The notes under the pieces are model-generated. The model ran no database searches, was not told the origin of the DNA, and was given only the letters and a program-made list of their open reading frames with translations. A stretch of DNA of 64,000 nucleotides from Metallyticus violacea. Lineage: Eukaryota > Arthropoda > Insecta > Mantodea > Metallyticidae. The stretch spans positions 309,290,512 through 309,354,511 of the forward strand of contig CM060846.1 in assembly GCA_030762175.1 (NCBI GenBank), given 5' to 3'. Shown here piece after piece: positions 12,001-24,159 of this stretch (the stretch's first letter is position 1; each line of letters starts with the position of its first letter). The position numbers were made by a program, and so were the translations under genes.

Positions 12001-12699
12001 GTTCATTGAAAAATTTTGTTCACGCTAATCCGACTTTGTGCCAGCCATGGCTATCAAGCGCAAATTTCATTCAATTTTGGAAACAGGCTGGTCTAATTTA
12101 TATTCAATATAGGGAAAAGGAAGTTACATTGAACTACTTACAAGCACTAAACGCGAACTTTTTCATCGTAATATTATTACAATAATCGACGCTAGCTAAA
12201 GCAGTAGCGGCAAACGCTGGTTCGAATCTTCTCTTTGCGATGTACTGTTTGCTCGTATGTTTGCGCGCGCACACGAATAAACTAATCCAGTAATACAATT
12301 TTCCATCTACTTCTAAAACGGCATCCTGCTGATTGCATTCCTCAACCATGGTTTACATTCATCCATTTAAAAACCTACTACAGTATATAAATTCATTTCG
12401 GTGACGCAGAGCTTCCTACCTTCTAAAAATGTTTTATACTACGCTTTTACAACTGGATATATGTTCAATTCGATGCACAATGACATTCATTTGGGCAATA
12501 AAACGAAATAGCAATAAAAGGCTGAACAGTATGTTCGGGTTTTCAAGCGTTTTCTCAACTTGCAGACCTCCGTTGAAGAATAACATATCCCTCTTCTGGA
12601 GGTATACAACCAAGTACTTGTTTATGTATTCTAGAATATTAAACTATGTGTACTTTTTCCTCCTTATTGTTTCCTACTTGTAATTCTGTTACTCACATA
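9016..12699. other. no recognised gene or repeat
   Basis: AT-rich DNA. Short open frames (for example 10403-10606, 11596-11853 and 11943-12185) were read and none resembles a known family. The 11.6-12.3 kb part is slightly less AT-rich but contains no motif I can name. Confidence 0.4.
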
Positions 12700-13632
12700 A
12701 AGGGTGATTCTTTTGCTAAAGTCCCAAAATCATTCTCTATAAAAATGTATATTATGTATGTTATTTAGTTATATAGCTCCAAATATACATAATATACCGG
12801 TTCATAACTGTGCTGAAAATGATCCCTTTAAGTGTGACATGATTGCAGTCTTTTTGGTAATGTACATCCAGGAATTCATCATTCGTTAACTGATTGACAA
12901 ACTCATTGAATATTTGCGGATAGACCTCCATGGTGACTGTTTCTTCAAAGAAAAACAGAACTATACTGTGTTTACTAGTCACGCACCACATACTGTGGCT
13001 CTCCAAGCACAGCATATGCATGTTTTGAGTTTATGTATCCACTCAGATGAAATTAAGTCTACTTTAAAATTCCAGGATTCTGAATAAGAAAAGCTCTAAA
13101 CTATAAACAAATCGGAATAGGTGTTTCGTTTTCCACCACATTCAATTTTTTAGCACATAAGGCAAGCACATAGTTTTTTTTAACACGTGGTATATGGGAA
13201 ATGGTCTCTTGGAAAAGTCTTGGTAATAATTCTGATGGTGACTCCAGTAATCATCCATTGATGTCGTTTATTGTTCCTTCAGGCAATTTGATGCCTTCAG
13301 AATGTTTTGTGAAAAATGTTCCTGTTGCCCTAAACATTATAAAACTTTGATAATACACCTCTTTCGTAAAGTGCCGTCCAGTATTTTTAAATAAACCTAT
13401 TTGCTAATAACATGTACTAATGAGCGGCATGCGCTATGCAATTGTATACGTTGTTAATCTCGCAAGTCTAGTCGCAACTGCCAAGAGGCGGTGATTCGCA
13501 ACGTAGACAATGACAAATGAAGGTAATTGGACGAGTCTCTTATACGTGGGGTTTTCCATGTTACTTTGCATCCTTCAATGTGTAAGTCATTTTCTACATA
13601 ACACAAAAACAGCATGTGAGAAAATCACCCTT
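12700..13632 (-). mobile_element. Tc1/mariner-superfamily transposon with terminal inverted repeats
   Basis: The left end reads AAGGGTGATTCTTTTGCT from 12700 and the right end, reverse-complemented, reads AAGGGTGATTTTCTCACATG from 13632. Both are flanked by TA (12698-12699 and 13633-13634), the target duplication expected for this superfamily. The 933-bp unit encloses a minus-strand transposase remnant (12764-13021). It is shorter than a full autonomous element, so part has been deleted. The exact 10-bp terminal match plus TA duplication plus transposase similarity make the boundaries credible. Confidence 0.7.
12764..13021 (-). pseudogene. transposase fragment, Tc1/mariner superfamily
   Basis: The frame carries FFFEETVTMEVYPQIFNEFV followed by NQLTNDEF and HYQKD. 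This matches the block that precedes and contains the second catalytic Asp in a group of insect Tc1/mariner-like transposases (pattern FFxETVxxxRY...FQQDGAT). The Asp of the QQD motif is retained as QKD. After it the sequence no longer follows the family, and the third catalytic residue region (PRSPDLTPCDF in relatives) is missing before the TIR. Sequence upstream on the minus strand, 13022-13600, has no convincing N-terminal match. Non-functional. Confidence 0.6.
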
Positions 13633-13634
13633 TA

Positions 13635-14323
13635 AATTTCTTTTGTGATTCAAGTTGTATAGGTTGCGGTTGTGTTTAAAAACTTCATTTCGGCTGCCGT
13701 TAAATAGCAATTATCTTAATATTGAAAAAAGTTGCTACAGGTTTATGAAATTTTGAATTAAAAATCACTATTGATAAAATATAATATTTATTTATCATGA
13801 ATGATATATCGCACTCTTGCAGGCATGATAGAGTAATTACCGAGATTGTGCTAAATAATTCCAAGTAAAATAACTCCTTCTCAGTAGTGGGAATAATCCA
13901 CATTTAAAACATCTTTATCCATTATCATTATTTTTTCACTTCGTAAGGCTATAAACATACATTGAATATATGTTAATTTTTGTCATAATTATAAAATTAT
14001 TTCTACTGTATATTGTTTATGACAACCATTTTTGAAAAACATGAGCAGAAAATTTGCATAACATGAGATATTTTTAAACAACCATAAAAGAATGTGTGAA
14101 AATAATAACACACACACACACATGTATATATATATATATATACTTTCAATGAAATTAACCTTTATACCGCACTTATAATCTTTTAATATACATGAATTTT
14201 CTAATATAAATTTTTCTTTTTTCACTATTTAGTTATTGCATTAAATGATGTTTATAGTACATGCTTGTAATAAGTAAATGGTGGATTATTTTATAATTAT
14301 TTATTGTTAGAAAATGCGATAGC
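13635..14323. other. AT-rich tract with an (AC)n-(AT)n microsatellite
   Basis: The microsatellite spans about 14108-14142. No gene or transposon end was seen in the remainder. Confidence 0.5.
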
Positions 14324-14335
14324 TGCTTAGGGGTA

Positions 14336-14616
14336 TGAATGAATAGTGTTTAACGCCCGTTTTTGCTACAGAGGCACCACAGGCGATGGACACTGATGAT
14401 ACATGAGATGAAATGATATATTGGGAAAGGATTTATTTTTAAGGAAGGAATCGTTCCAGGCCTAAGTTTAGGGTACCTTCCCGGCATTTGCCATTTATGA
14501 GGACTGAGGAAAACCTGGAAAAAACCTCAGTCAGGAAGGGCGGTCCTAGCGGTATTTGAACCCAGACCTCCCGCTCACGAGTCCGAGACTTAACGACCTC
14601 GGCCACTCGTGGCGGT
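14336..14616 (-). mobile_element. SINE family A, full length
   Basis: Bounded by the exact 12-bp duplication TGCTTAGGGGTA (14324-14335 and 14617-14628). On the minus strand it starts with a tRNA-like head (GCCACGAGTGGCCGAGGTCG, with GTTAAG following), continues through a conserved body containing AAATGCCGGGAAGGTACC, and ends CGGGCGTTAAACACTATTCA. The GGCCGAG...GTTAAG A-box region is like a Leu/Ser tRNA. Mobilised in trans by a LINE; not itself coding. Confidence 0.92.
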
Positions 14617-14628
14617 TGCTTAGGGGTA

Positions 14629-15822
14629 AAAAGTATAATAATTCAATTGGCATAAAGTACATTTAAACGATTGCTTTGGGTGTTTTTGGGCAAGGATATG
14701 TAAATTAAATTGCTGTAAATTTTGAGATTGTACAGTTTTATATATGTAACATATGTAATTACGTTATGCTAAAATAAAAGAAATACAATTACATATTTTT
14801 GTGTATGTATATACAACTTGATCTTAAAGCTATATTTTATATAGCTAAATTTTGTGTGCGTTTTCCCTTGCAATGAAATTAAGTACTTGTAGCTTTAAGT
14901 AGCACCAGGTTTAAATAAGAAAATGTAAGCCAAAAGTCAACAAAGCAATAAATACACCTCTTTTCGTTAATCTGTGTGGCATAGCCTGACAAAATTGTAG
15001 GATATATTTGACGTAATTCTTAATCGTTTTTGGGCCAATATCTTTAAATCACAATTATTTGAACGATCCTATTGATAAGCGACATCATTGCTATACCGTT
15101 TTCACAAGCCTGAAGGACTGGCATGGTCTTTTAGTCACATTTGGTGGTGACAACGTGCGTTTTATGCTGCAAGCACTTTATCCATGATGCACAATGAACC
15201 CGAAGTAATTTACCTTGTGTATGTGTACCACAGAGTCAATGGCATAGGCCAGTTCAATTTGCTTCATGTTATGCATGTTAATGCCTACACTCAGCGGGGA
15301 CGAAACATCCGCTAATCCACAGGAGCCTTCCATTTCTGCGCTTTACAAAGCCTAATCTGCGCGTTTCCTCAAGCATGCAACGCCCAGTAACTACTGAAAA
15401 TGACGTTTATGAGGCCACGCCTGCATGCAGGAATTCATTTTGCGTAGACGGCAAGTACATAGCAATGAGACAGTAGATTATCATAAAGATGCGTACTTGC
15501 GATCACAACCCTAACTGAATAGTTATTGTAAACATAGCTCTCTTCCCCATGTATATTTCTTTTGAATTGTTATAACCATTTGTTAAATTAATTGCACTTT
15601 CCTACAATTAGATCTTAGAGATTATGTTTAACAATGAAGAAAGAAATTTGCATTGTATAATAAATATAAATCGCATTATTGTTTTCGCTTACAAAAATAA
15701 AGTTCATGTTAAACAAATCATTTTATTGAATTTTAAAATGTTACGTGCACAGTTCCTAATGAAACAGTGTGAATACTGCAAAATGGATTCAGAAGTTTAC
15801 AAGATAAAAGTCATATTTTGTC
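14629..15822. other. no recognised feature
   Basis: AT-rich, with a moderately GC-rich island at about 15.1-15.45 kb in which no frame or motif could be recognised. Confidence 0.4.
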
Positions 15823-15833
15823 ATCATAAGCAT

Positions 15834-16089
15834 CACCCAAGATCGCGGGTTCGAACCCGGGCAGGACCGATGGATTTTTTTTTCGGGCGTAAACATCCAA
15901 AGTATGGCTTCCTTCGGAAGGGAAGTAAAGCCGTGGGTCCCGTGTCGTACATTTACGGCACGAAAAAGAACCTCAAGACTGAAAGAGAGGCCTCTGAGCA
16001 AAATTTGTCAGCCGTTTCACGCTCTGAGTTGATGGGACGCTGATGACCTCAAATGTTAAAAAGCGTCCATAAATAAATCAATCCAAAAA
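15834..16089 (+). mobile_element. SINE family B, 5'-truncated within the tRNA-like head
   Basis: Flanked by the exact 11-bp duplication ATCATAAGCAT (15823-15833 and 16090-16100). It begins CACCCAAGATCGCGGG, that is in the anticodon arm of the tRNA-like head, so the A-box is missing while the B-box GGTTCGAACCC is intact. The body (TATGGCTTCCTTCGGAAGGG) and the tail are complete. An open frame of 139 codons running through it is a chance translation of the SINE. Confidence 0.92.
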
Positions 16090-16100
16090 ATCATAAGCAT

Positions 16101-16914
16101 TAACTTTATAGAACATTTCTGGCCACATTCATTACACGATTTCTGTTTCTGTAAACCATTAATATATGCGTTTCAATAATTTCATTAACCTCTACTCTTA
16201 AAGAATTATGGTATCTCGGTAGCCTGGTTTTTAGTGTTATATATAGTCTAATACTATGTCATTTCAAAGGATATGCAAAGTCAAGATTACAATTCAGCAA
16301 TGGTTGCTTTTAGACATCTGGAATGAGTGCAAGTCTGCTCTCTTATATACAGAGTGTTCAAAAAGAAATAGGAATTGCTAAACAACCCATCGAATTATAA
16401 CAATATACTTATTGATTGGACACTTGCAGATTAAAATGGTAGGTGAAAGGAACAACAGACATATGACCTTGAGAGCAGCAACCTTTCTTGGTTTATTTCA
16501 GCGGACAGCACTTTTAAGACTGCAGAGATTTTCTACTGTTGGAACATCCGTATATGCACATTTGTCAACTACTGTTTCCCATATATATTGCAAAAAATGT
16601 AATTAATCATGTATACAAGGTTTAATAATGCATTCATCATTCAAAATTAAAATTAGAAAAGCCCTTGAATATGAAATTAAGCAGATTTGAATCCTTTCAA
16701 CTCACACTTTAATTACGTTGAACAAATAAGTTATAAGTTGTGTTTGTCTTAAACAATGCACTGAATCCACAGCTGAAACACTATATCTACGCAAATGAAC
16801 TTAGACTATGATAACTGATACTTTATCGTATTTTATTTTTTTCCACCAGGGTGTAATTAGTGTTTAAGATGTATTACACACACTTTTCCCGAACTTCTTG
16901 TATTGCGTATTGTT
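16101..16914. other. mostly unannotated; one possible transposon end
   Basis: CAGAGTGTTCAAAAAG near 16352 resembles the terminus of a mariner-type element and is followed by an open frame (16412-16606) containing RHMTLRAATFLGLFQ. No matching inverted terminus was found downstream, so no element is called. Confidence 0.3.
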
Positions 16915-16915
16915 G

Positions 16916-17095
16916 ATTTGGTTTATTTACGGACGCTCTTTAACATCCATACGGCACGAAAAAGAATCTCAAGTCTGAAAGAAGAAGAGGCCTCTGAGCA
17001 AGATTTACCGATCGTTTCACGTCCCGACTTCAATTGGACGCTGATGACCTGAGATGTTAAAGAGCGTCCGTAAATAAAACAAATAAAAAATCAAT
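16916..17095 (+). mobile_element. SINE family B 3' half with an inverted copy of its own tail
   Basis: The plus-strand body from about 16951 (CGGCACGAAAAAGAATCTCA) to the GTCCGTAAATAAA tail at about 17084 is a normal family B 3' half. Immediately upstream, 16916-16947 is the reverse complement of the same tail; it pairs with 17053-17084 with a single one-base gap. The result is a hairpin-capable unit of about 170 bp with the tail at both ends. Confidence 0.85.
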
Positions 17096-17691
17096 CAATC
17101 CAATTCGAGTTTGGCGCAAGATTCCAGAGATCCTGCTGCTTATTGGCTTTCTTCTCCATTAGGTACTAAACAGGAGGTCTAACGCCAGCTCTGAGACACA
17201 AGAAAGTCACATACTTTCCTCAATTATATTTATGAATGTACTTACACGATCTTTCTTGGGCTAAACTCTCTGGGTTCATTGTATTTATGAAAGCTGTAAA
17301 ACAGTTTCTTATACTTTATAGTTTTGGCATAAGTTTATTGCTTTTGTAGTATCTAGTGAAACATTAGACAGCGAGTGTTATCAGATAATTTCTTAGGTAT
17401 ATGTTGCATTTTTTCACTTCTAAGTCACTTTATTTCTCAGCGCTTTGTTCAGCAAGAAATTATAAGAACCGATTGACTAATTTGCTAGGATAAATCACAT
17501 ATAATTTCGATAACAAGAATGCCATTTTTGCACAATGGCTAAAAGATTCTATAGCAACTTCCTTAGGTGAATGACAAATCATGTGTAATTATTTAACCAT
17601 GAAAGATAGATGAAGATCAGAATATACCACCAAATTTCCATCAGAGAAATCTGCACGCTACCGTTTTCACAGAGACATTTATTTATTTTTT

Positions 17692-17925
17692 TATTTGGTT
17701 TATTTACGGACGCTCTTTATCATCTCAGGTCATCAGTGTCCCATTCAATTCAGAGCGTGAAACGATCATTAAATTTTTCTTAGAAGTTATTCTTTCAGGT
17801 TTGAGGTTCTTTTACATGCTGTAAATCTACGACACTGGACCTACGGCTTTACTTCCCTTCCGAAGGAAGCCATACTAAGGAATTTTTACGCCCGAAATAT
17901 TCACATAGGGACGAAATCACGTTGT
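17692..17925 (-). mobile_element. SINE family B, diverged and 5'-truncated
   Basis: The reverse-complement tail GGTTTATTTACGGACGCTCT starts the unit and the body with CTTCCCTTCCGAAGGAAGCC follows. Similarity fades past the GGGCGTAAAAATTCC segment near 17.9 kb, so the tRNA-like head is lost or unrecognisable. No clear target duplication. Confidence 0.8.
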
Positions 17926-18525
17926 CCTGACTGAATGGATCCGTTCACTGAGAGCAAATGCCTCTGGCGGCAGGCTTGGGCTTAGCTCTAGCTATTAAAT
18001 TGGAAGTGCTTCTAAAGAGAACCAAACGTGCGAGCAATAGCCCAAGGCTAGCGACTCTAAACGCAATTAGCGAGAATTTAGCAGGATCACATACTATATA
18101 CTATGCAAGCATTAGATAGCACGTTCTGCCCGGGCTATTCTTTGTAAATCCTAGCAACTGGGTCGGGTAATAAATGTGAAGGAGCTCAGACACGTTTTTA
18201 TATGGTTGTCAACTGAAAGAGTTGTATTCGATTTCCGGTTGGAATTACTTTTTGAAGATTTTCTTCATCTTGACAAAGCAAATGGCATTCGTTTTAGACA
18301 CTGATGGTGGATTCGCGCTTGTTCCCACATTTCGAGATCTAAGGCATGCTTTTATGCTTTTAGATCGTTGTGGGTTACGAAAGGACAGTTGAAAACTTCA
18401 ATGGCGAGAACTATAGTAAAGCTGCATAAAATTACCAGTACATGTAGCAAAATGCCAATGTGCATGGTAAGTATTGGTATGAAAAGTCCAAGATTGATAT
18501 TATATTTGCGTCTCATGTCTTCCTG
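17926..18525. other. no recognised feature
   Basis: Short tract between two SINEs. A 63-codon minus frame (18352-18543) has a hydrophobic centre but no recognisable family. Confidence 0.4.
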
Positions 18526-18535
18526 AGATGAATAA

Positions 18536-18812
18536 ACCGCCACAGGTGGCCGAGGTCGTTAAGGCGCGGACTCGTGAGCGGGAGGTCTGGGGTTCAAATC
18601 CCGCCAGGACCGCCCTCCCTGACTAAGGTTTTTTCCAGATTTTCCTCCGTTCTCATAAATTGCAAATGCCGGGGAGGTACCCTAAACTTAGGCTTGGAAC
18701 GTTTCCTTCCTTAAAAAATCTTTTCCTAATATATCATTTCATCTCGTGTATCATCGGTGTCCACCACCTGTGGTGCCTCAGTACTTAAAACGGGCGTTAA
18801 ACTCTATTAAAA
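18536..18812 (+). mobile_element. SINE family A, full length
   Basis: The target duplication AGATGAATAA lies at 18526-18535 and 18813-18822. Head: GCCACAGGTGGCCGAGGTCG, GTTAAGGCGCGG, and B-box GGTTCAAATCCC. Body and GGGCGTTAAACTCTATTAAA tail are complete. Confidence 0.93.
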
Positions 18813-18822
18813 AGATGAATAA

Positions 18823-21800
18823 TTCTAGCCTTGGTTTGTACACACATACTAATGTTGGAAGTCTATTGGGAATTGGTCCTAAAGAATTTTACAACTAAGA
18901 TGCAATTAATCACTTAACAAAATTACTATAGACATTTGAACATGATTATCCTTTTAGTATGCTATATAAGCTATATAAAATATTCTATAATTTGATGTAA
19001 TTTATAACAAGAAAATATGTACAAATACTACTTAACTACCATAGCAGAGAATTCTGTAATAATGTAAACTGACCATAATTAAAGAACTCTAAACTCTAAA
19101 ATTTAAAATATTTGTAGAAAATTATAGGGCAATGCAATTAGGAGAGGCATAAACTTTCGATGAAACGAATGCACCACTTCAATTATGTAGTTTTAGCTTA
19201 TGCCTTGTAATTTTATTATTAAAGAAAGTACTATTCTGTCTTAGAAATTCTGTTCTCTTTGTATAAGGTTAGTTCTTTGATAGGGCACAGTACGTTTTGC
19301 AAAAGTTGAAAATTGAAGGTGTCCTTAGTTTGCATTACTGACGAATATTAGGCTTTTGTTGAATAGTTGGGATTTATCTTGAGGCAGTAGCTGGTTTTAT
19401 TCTTAACCGTGGATTGTCCATCTACTTAATTTTTCAAAATTTCTAAACTAATGTATCAGTTAATCGTTGATTTGTGTATTTTCCTTTTTATTGAATGATT
19501 TTCAATGATTAAGTACATAGTTACTTATAATAAGTATAATAAGTTACTTATAATAAGTTGTGGATACCATTACTTTTGAGATTTACATAGTTGCCAAATA
19601 TTTTCACGTTTGTTTTTATCCCCTTGCATTTTCCCGCTGTTTCTTGCATTCTTTTAATTTCAAATGTTGTATATTGCTAACATTTATTCGTGTATTGTTA
19701 CAGATGACATAAAATGTTCATTGTTACACCAGTTCAAGTTAAAAACTCAGTGAAAGAAGGTGACATGAAATGTTTTCGGGCAAGTAGTCGCTCATTTGAA
19801 GAGAAAATACACATTTATATTCAAAGCTTGGATACATATGAAACACATTAGGATCTAGAACTGATTGTAGTTCAGTAAAAAAAAAGACAAAAATTAACCA
19901 ATATGAAAATAACATTTCTATTGAACCAAGTTACGAAGAGCTGATAGCTATCATAGGGAAAATAGATTAACTGAAATAGAAAACCAACCAACTGAAAAAA
20001 TATCAACCGTACTGCTTGTTAAAAAAAATCAACATGCCCTGAACATAAAAAACACATTTGTTTACAATATTGTTTCTACACGTTAATAGTTATTCAATAA
20101 AGAACAAAGTTTTTTATTTTTAATTTGTGTGCTTGGCTGGGGGAAGTTTATAATTCAGAATATCTTTATTAAGGCACTATATTATTGTTGAAGTGTTAAA
20201 AAGCAGACTGTGTTATAAAAGTGGTGATATTGTTTGCCAATAAATGCATTATATTTTATATTAATAATTTCAGTGTAATATTTTGTTTTATTGGTAATAA
20301 TTTATTTATATCAATAAAATACATTTTCAGCACCAATAGTAGTACTTTTTAGTAAAGAATGGACGCTTCATATATTGGGGACCGCAGACTTCATATTCGA
20401 AATGTGGTGTTAAAACGGTATACACTATAGCTTTAAGAATCTAATAACCTAGGGTGATTCCTTATGCTGTCCCTATGTGTTGTTTCAGTATGGATCAGTA
20501 TTTCAGAATCCTTTCTGAATGATCTAAGTCGAAGAAAAGATTTACGAAGGTGAACTTCAAAATGCCGTAGCTGTTTACAAGCAAAATGCAGATACCGATA
20601 TCTGCCAATGTCTTTGCTGCTGTTGACGTTTGCATAGCGGACTGTACGGGTAGGTTCCTCGACTACGATTTAAGAAATCTGTACCCCGCAATTCAGAAGC
20701 TTTGGCTCATAGCAAAGGCGTCTCATGGCAGTTCTCTGTGCATGCCAGAGACAAAAGATGTAAGGGGGAGAAGAAAATGATAAATTACTATCTAAAATTG
20801 GCGGAAACTTTGCATATACTGAGTACAAGAGACTGGATGGAACAACCAAGCTGCACCCATCTGGTGTCCTTACCCCGCTCGGCTACGTAAGGCTGCGTGG
20901 AACAATAGCCGTCCCTCCTACCCTCAGTCTGAGGGAAGCGTCGGAAAATAAAATAATAATAGTGAGACGAGAGTGAAACAGTGAGGGCGGAGAGGAAGGG
21001 GGAGACGCGAATATCAGTGGCGTATGCTTCATTTTGTTCCGGCAACGGAGAAGGGCACAAATATGTTTTAAAGTTGCACAATGTTAATTGCCCCCACTCT
21101 AATTAGGCTTCTCCGGTTTCTGACTGCTGGGAAATAACGTGGTCTTGTCACAAGTCGCTTAGTATTCCTCATATCTACCGCGAAGTGACGTAAAATTTTA
21201 GTTTCGCCTGCTGTCCATGCATTACTGATACTCTGTTTACATTTTCAGTTGTATTTCCTATAAGTTTTAAACTTAATCCTATCACACATCCTTGCGCAGA
21301 GATATGTGCAAAAAATTATATTTCTACATATGTGTTTTTTTGGATCCGTACTATGTATATCTACAAGAAAAGAGGACGAATTTTAGAGGTGCCTTTTAGA
21401 ATTTGTAATTTTTAAACAAATTAAAGTGCCCATCAATCAACTGTTATATAATATTGTTTGTATCATTTTCTATTTACCGCTGCAAATTGTCAAAGTATTA
21501 ACATTGTTATGAAATAGAAGCAAATCCATAAGAAGTTGGGCATCAAGGAACCTTACAAATTAGTACTGTCTTTAAAAATTATGTGTCATGAGAGTTAAGA
21601 AATATATAATTATTTAAAGCAGTTTTTCTTTAAGTCATTACTTTTTTATTTATTGCCATAAATTTATCATATGTATTATTAAAAATCTACCATAACGAAC
21701 CTAAAAGACTAATGCTAGACATTTCAAGAAAAGTTTATACTATACCTGATAGTACGCATTCTGTGAATGTGTATGTGCTACATTTAAAATAAAATTTCAA

Positions 21801-21880
21801 CGGAAGTATAAATCACTTAATTCATATTTGACTAAATTCCCCACGGAAAATAATAAAAACCAAAAAATATACTTTGATTC

Positions 21881-21883
<3 letters not shown>
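18823..21883. other. AT-rich tract without recognised gene
   Basis: Contains a 16-bp duplication (19520-19535 and 19543-19558, GTTACTTATAATAAGT). A less AT-rich block at about 20.58-21.1 kb has overlapping open frames on both strands (20586-20780, 20702-20890, 20788-21081) but no motif I can name. The block could be an old repeat or an unrecognised exon. Confidence 0.4.

Positions 21884-21945
<62 letters not shown>
21884..21945. repeat. compound (CT)n-(GT)n microsatellite
   Basis: CT repeat to 21930, then GT repeat. Confidence 0.95.
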
Positions 21946-22127
21946 ACAAAAAATATGTCAATATTATTTGTATGTTCTATCAAAAATCCCAAAATAAAAA
22001 TTATTAATTGAACTGCATTTGGAATACACGGGTCTTGCTAGTTGCGTCCACATATAGCCGTGCGGGACCAAGCGAGAAGTCAGCTGTATTACTTTGTCTT
22101 GAGAGTGTTGACCGTGCAATATATATA

Positions 22128-23299
22128 CCAGGGACATTCTAAAAGTTATCGGACTGTCCAAGAAGACACACATTTTTAAGAGAAATATTTTTTTTCCCTC
22201 GTAATCACCTTGCAAATCAACACTTTTAGTCCAATGACTTTTCTACATTATAATATCTCAATAAAATAGATATGTCCAAGCTTCAGTCTCAGCTTCAACT
22301 TCCTCATTTGATATGAATCGTCATCCACCCAACTATTTCTTCCGGTTTCGAAACAAAAAGGAATCGCTGGGAGCCAAATCCGGCGAATATTGCAAGGTCA
22401 TACAGCTTTTACCAACAATCCCAGACATGTGCACAATCGAGATGAAAGGGAACCTTCTCTTTCGCAATGGATGTACGTTTAGCCTGAATAGCATCCTTCG
22501 GTGGGTCCAGTAGTGAAGCGTAATATTCCCTGGTGATGGTTCTACCCTTCTTAAGGTAGTCTACGAGCCCCTCACTATGAGAATCCCAGAAAACCGAGCC
22601 ATGAATTTTCCTGCAGATAGAACAGTTTTTGCTTTCTTTGGTGTACTTTCACCTGTTGCCACCTGCTATTTGGACTGCTTCATCTCTGCCGTGTAGTGAT
22701 GAATTCGTGTTTCATTTGCTGTTTTGAAATGTTGGGGAAACTGGAATTGCATTTAAATGTGTTTAAATACTCTTGCAAAATGTTAATTTGAAAGCGTTTT
22801 TGATCCATTGTTAATAAACACGGCACCCATCAGGCAGAAATTTTTTTCATTTCCAAAACTTCCAGTAAAATGTAGTGGACACAGTTTATTTAGGTATTTG
22901 CAATGTCAGCCAATTTGCGTACCTTCAACCGGCGATCACTTACGACATTGCAAATTTTGTCACAATCTCGTCGGTCGTAGCAGTTTTGGGACGCCCTGAG
23001 CGCTCATTAATTTGATTGGATCTCTGTTCATGCATAAATTCAGCAGCCCACTTTTTAACCATCGAAAACAAATGCATTTTCTTATGCATTTCTTTTGGAA
23101 TCGAACCCTTCAAAGCGAAGTGCTTTACCACTGCTTGTATTCCAGTTTTATTTGTAGGCAATGTTTAGTTTGTTAACAAGATCTTTTCAAATAAGTGACT
23201 ACATTTGCGCGTCTGAAACTTTGCAGCGCATTAGAAATATCATAGTAGTCTGGCCATGTTCACGACATCTCTGAATCAGCTTTTAGAATAGCCCCCGTG
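22128..23299 (-). mobile_element. mariner element with terminal inverted repeats
   Basis: The left end CCAGGGACATTCTAAAAGTT and the reverse-complemented right end CACGGGGGCTATTCTAAAAG are imperfect inverted repeats, each next to TA. The enclosed ~1.17 kb holds a minus-strand mariner transposase pseudogene along most of its length, slightly shorter than the usual ~1.3 kb. Confidence 0.82.
22240..23161 (-). pseudogene. mariner transposase pseudogene
   Basis: From the start at 23161 the frame opens with VVKHFALKGSIPKEMHKKM and MVKKWAAEFMHEQR, then RSGRPKTATTDEIVTKF, the paired helix-turn-helix N-terminus of mariner. The middle (22.6-22.9 kb) is badly frameshifted. The catalytic part resumes with SVFWDSHSEGLVDYLKKGRT and ITREYYASLLD, then FHLD around the second Asp, and PDLAPSDSFLF with the third Asp in another frame. 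At least three frame changes and several stops separate these blocks. Unlike the other two mariner copies here, its termini are preserved. Non-functional. Confidence 0.88.
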
Positions 23300-23301
23300 T
23301 A

Positions 23302-24149
23302 TATATATACATATACACACATACATACTCCATTTCTAGTTACGAGAAGTAGTTCAGATATGCATAAAGTAGGTTTTTTAAAGCATCTTTTCTGAACTTG
23401 TAAATTAATTGCTTGTTTTACAAATCATTATACTCTGCACCATTTGAGCTTTAAAATTAGCAGTTCATATTTCTATTTTAAGGTTTTCTAAAGTGTCTCT
23501 AAAAGCAATTATACTAAAATTGCGGTATATTTGGCGAGATGCATAAAAAGTAATACATTTAGGGATGTCATGTTTTACAAAACTTCGTATAAATTTTCTG
23601 TTTAATTTCATATGGAATTGCCCGGATGCTTCACTAACTTCATGTTTAGGATAAAGGAGACCAATCATCTTAAGAGCCCGTAGGTCTTTAGAAAAACATA
23701 GATATTTGTTCACATCATGCAAAAGCCAGTGATTAGTAATATTAAGCTCTTAAGACTTATATGTATTAGATTTGATTTAGTTATCTTAAGGCATTTAAAA
23801 GTCTCCTCGGATTTTAATAGTTGTTGCTATGTAAAAATCTTTTAACTGTGAATAATCGTAGCGGATTAAAATTGAATAAAGGAAAGCTATTAATTATAGC
23901 AAAACCTACTTTAAAAGAAATAAAGGCATCTGATAAGATACATTTGGAATACATGCGTAAACTGCTATTTTCAGAGTTAAGAGATATAATAAAGCAAGTG
24001 GATAAATACAAAGTAAAAATTTAAGAAATATATCCAAGTGAAAAATTCCAACTTTCTCCAAAAGTCGCACTTTTCTGGAGTGCCCTTTGAACTAAGATTT
24101 TATGTAGCAAAGTCTCGCCAGCTATTTATGGATAGGAAGCAACTATTTT
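23302..24149. other. no recognised feature
   Basis: Holds a lysine-rich 67-codon plus frame (23821-24024; ends with SELRDIIKQVDKYKVKI) and overlapping minus frames. No family recognised; the AT bias makes such frames common. Confidence 0.35.
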
Positions 24150-24159
24150 TAAAACTGCA

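Noticed and set aside
15624..16043. 139-codon open frame, plus strand
   Set aside because: More than half of it is a translation of the family B SINE at 15834-16089; the same peptide appears from the SINE copy at 26.9 kb.
16350..16606. Mariner-type left terminus CAGAGTGTTCAAAAAG
   Set aside because: No inverted partner and no transposase motif downstream.
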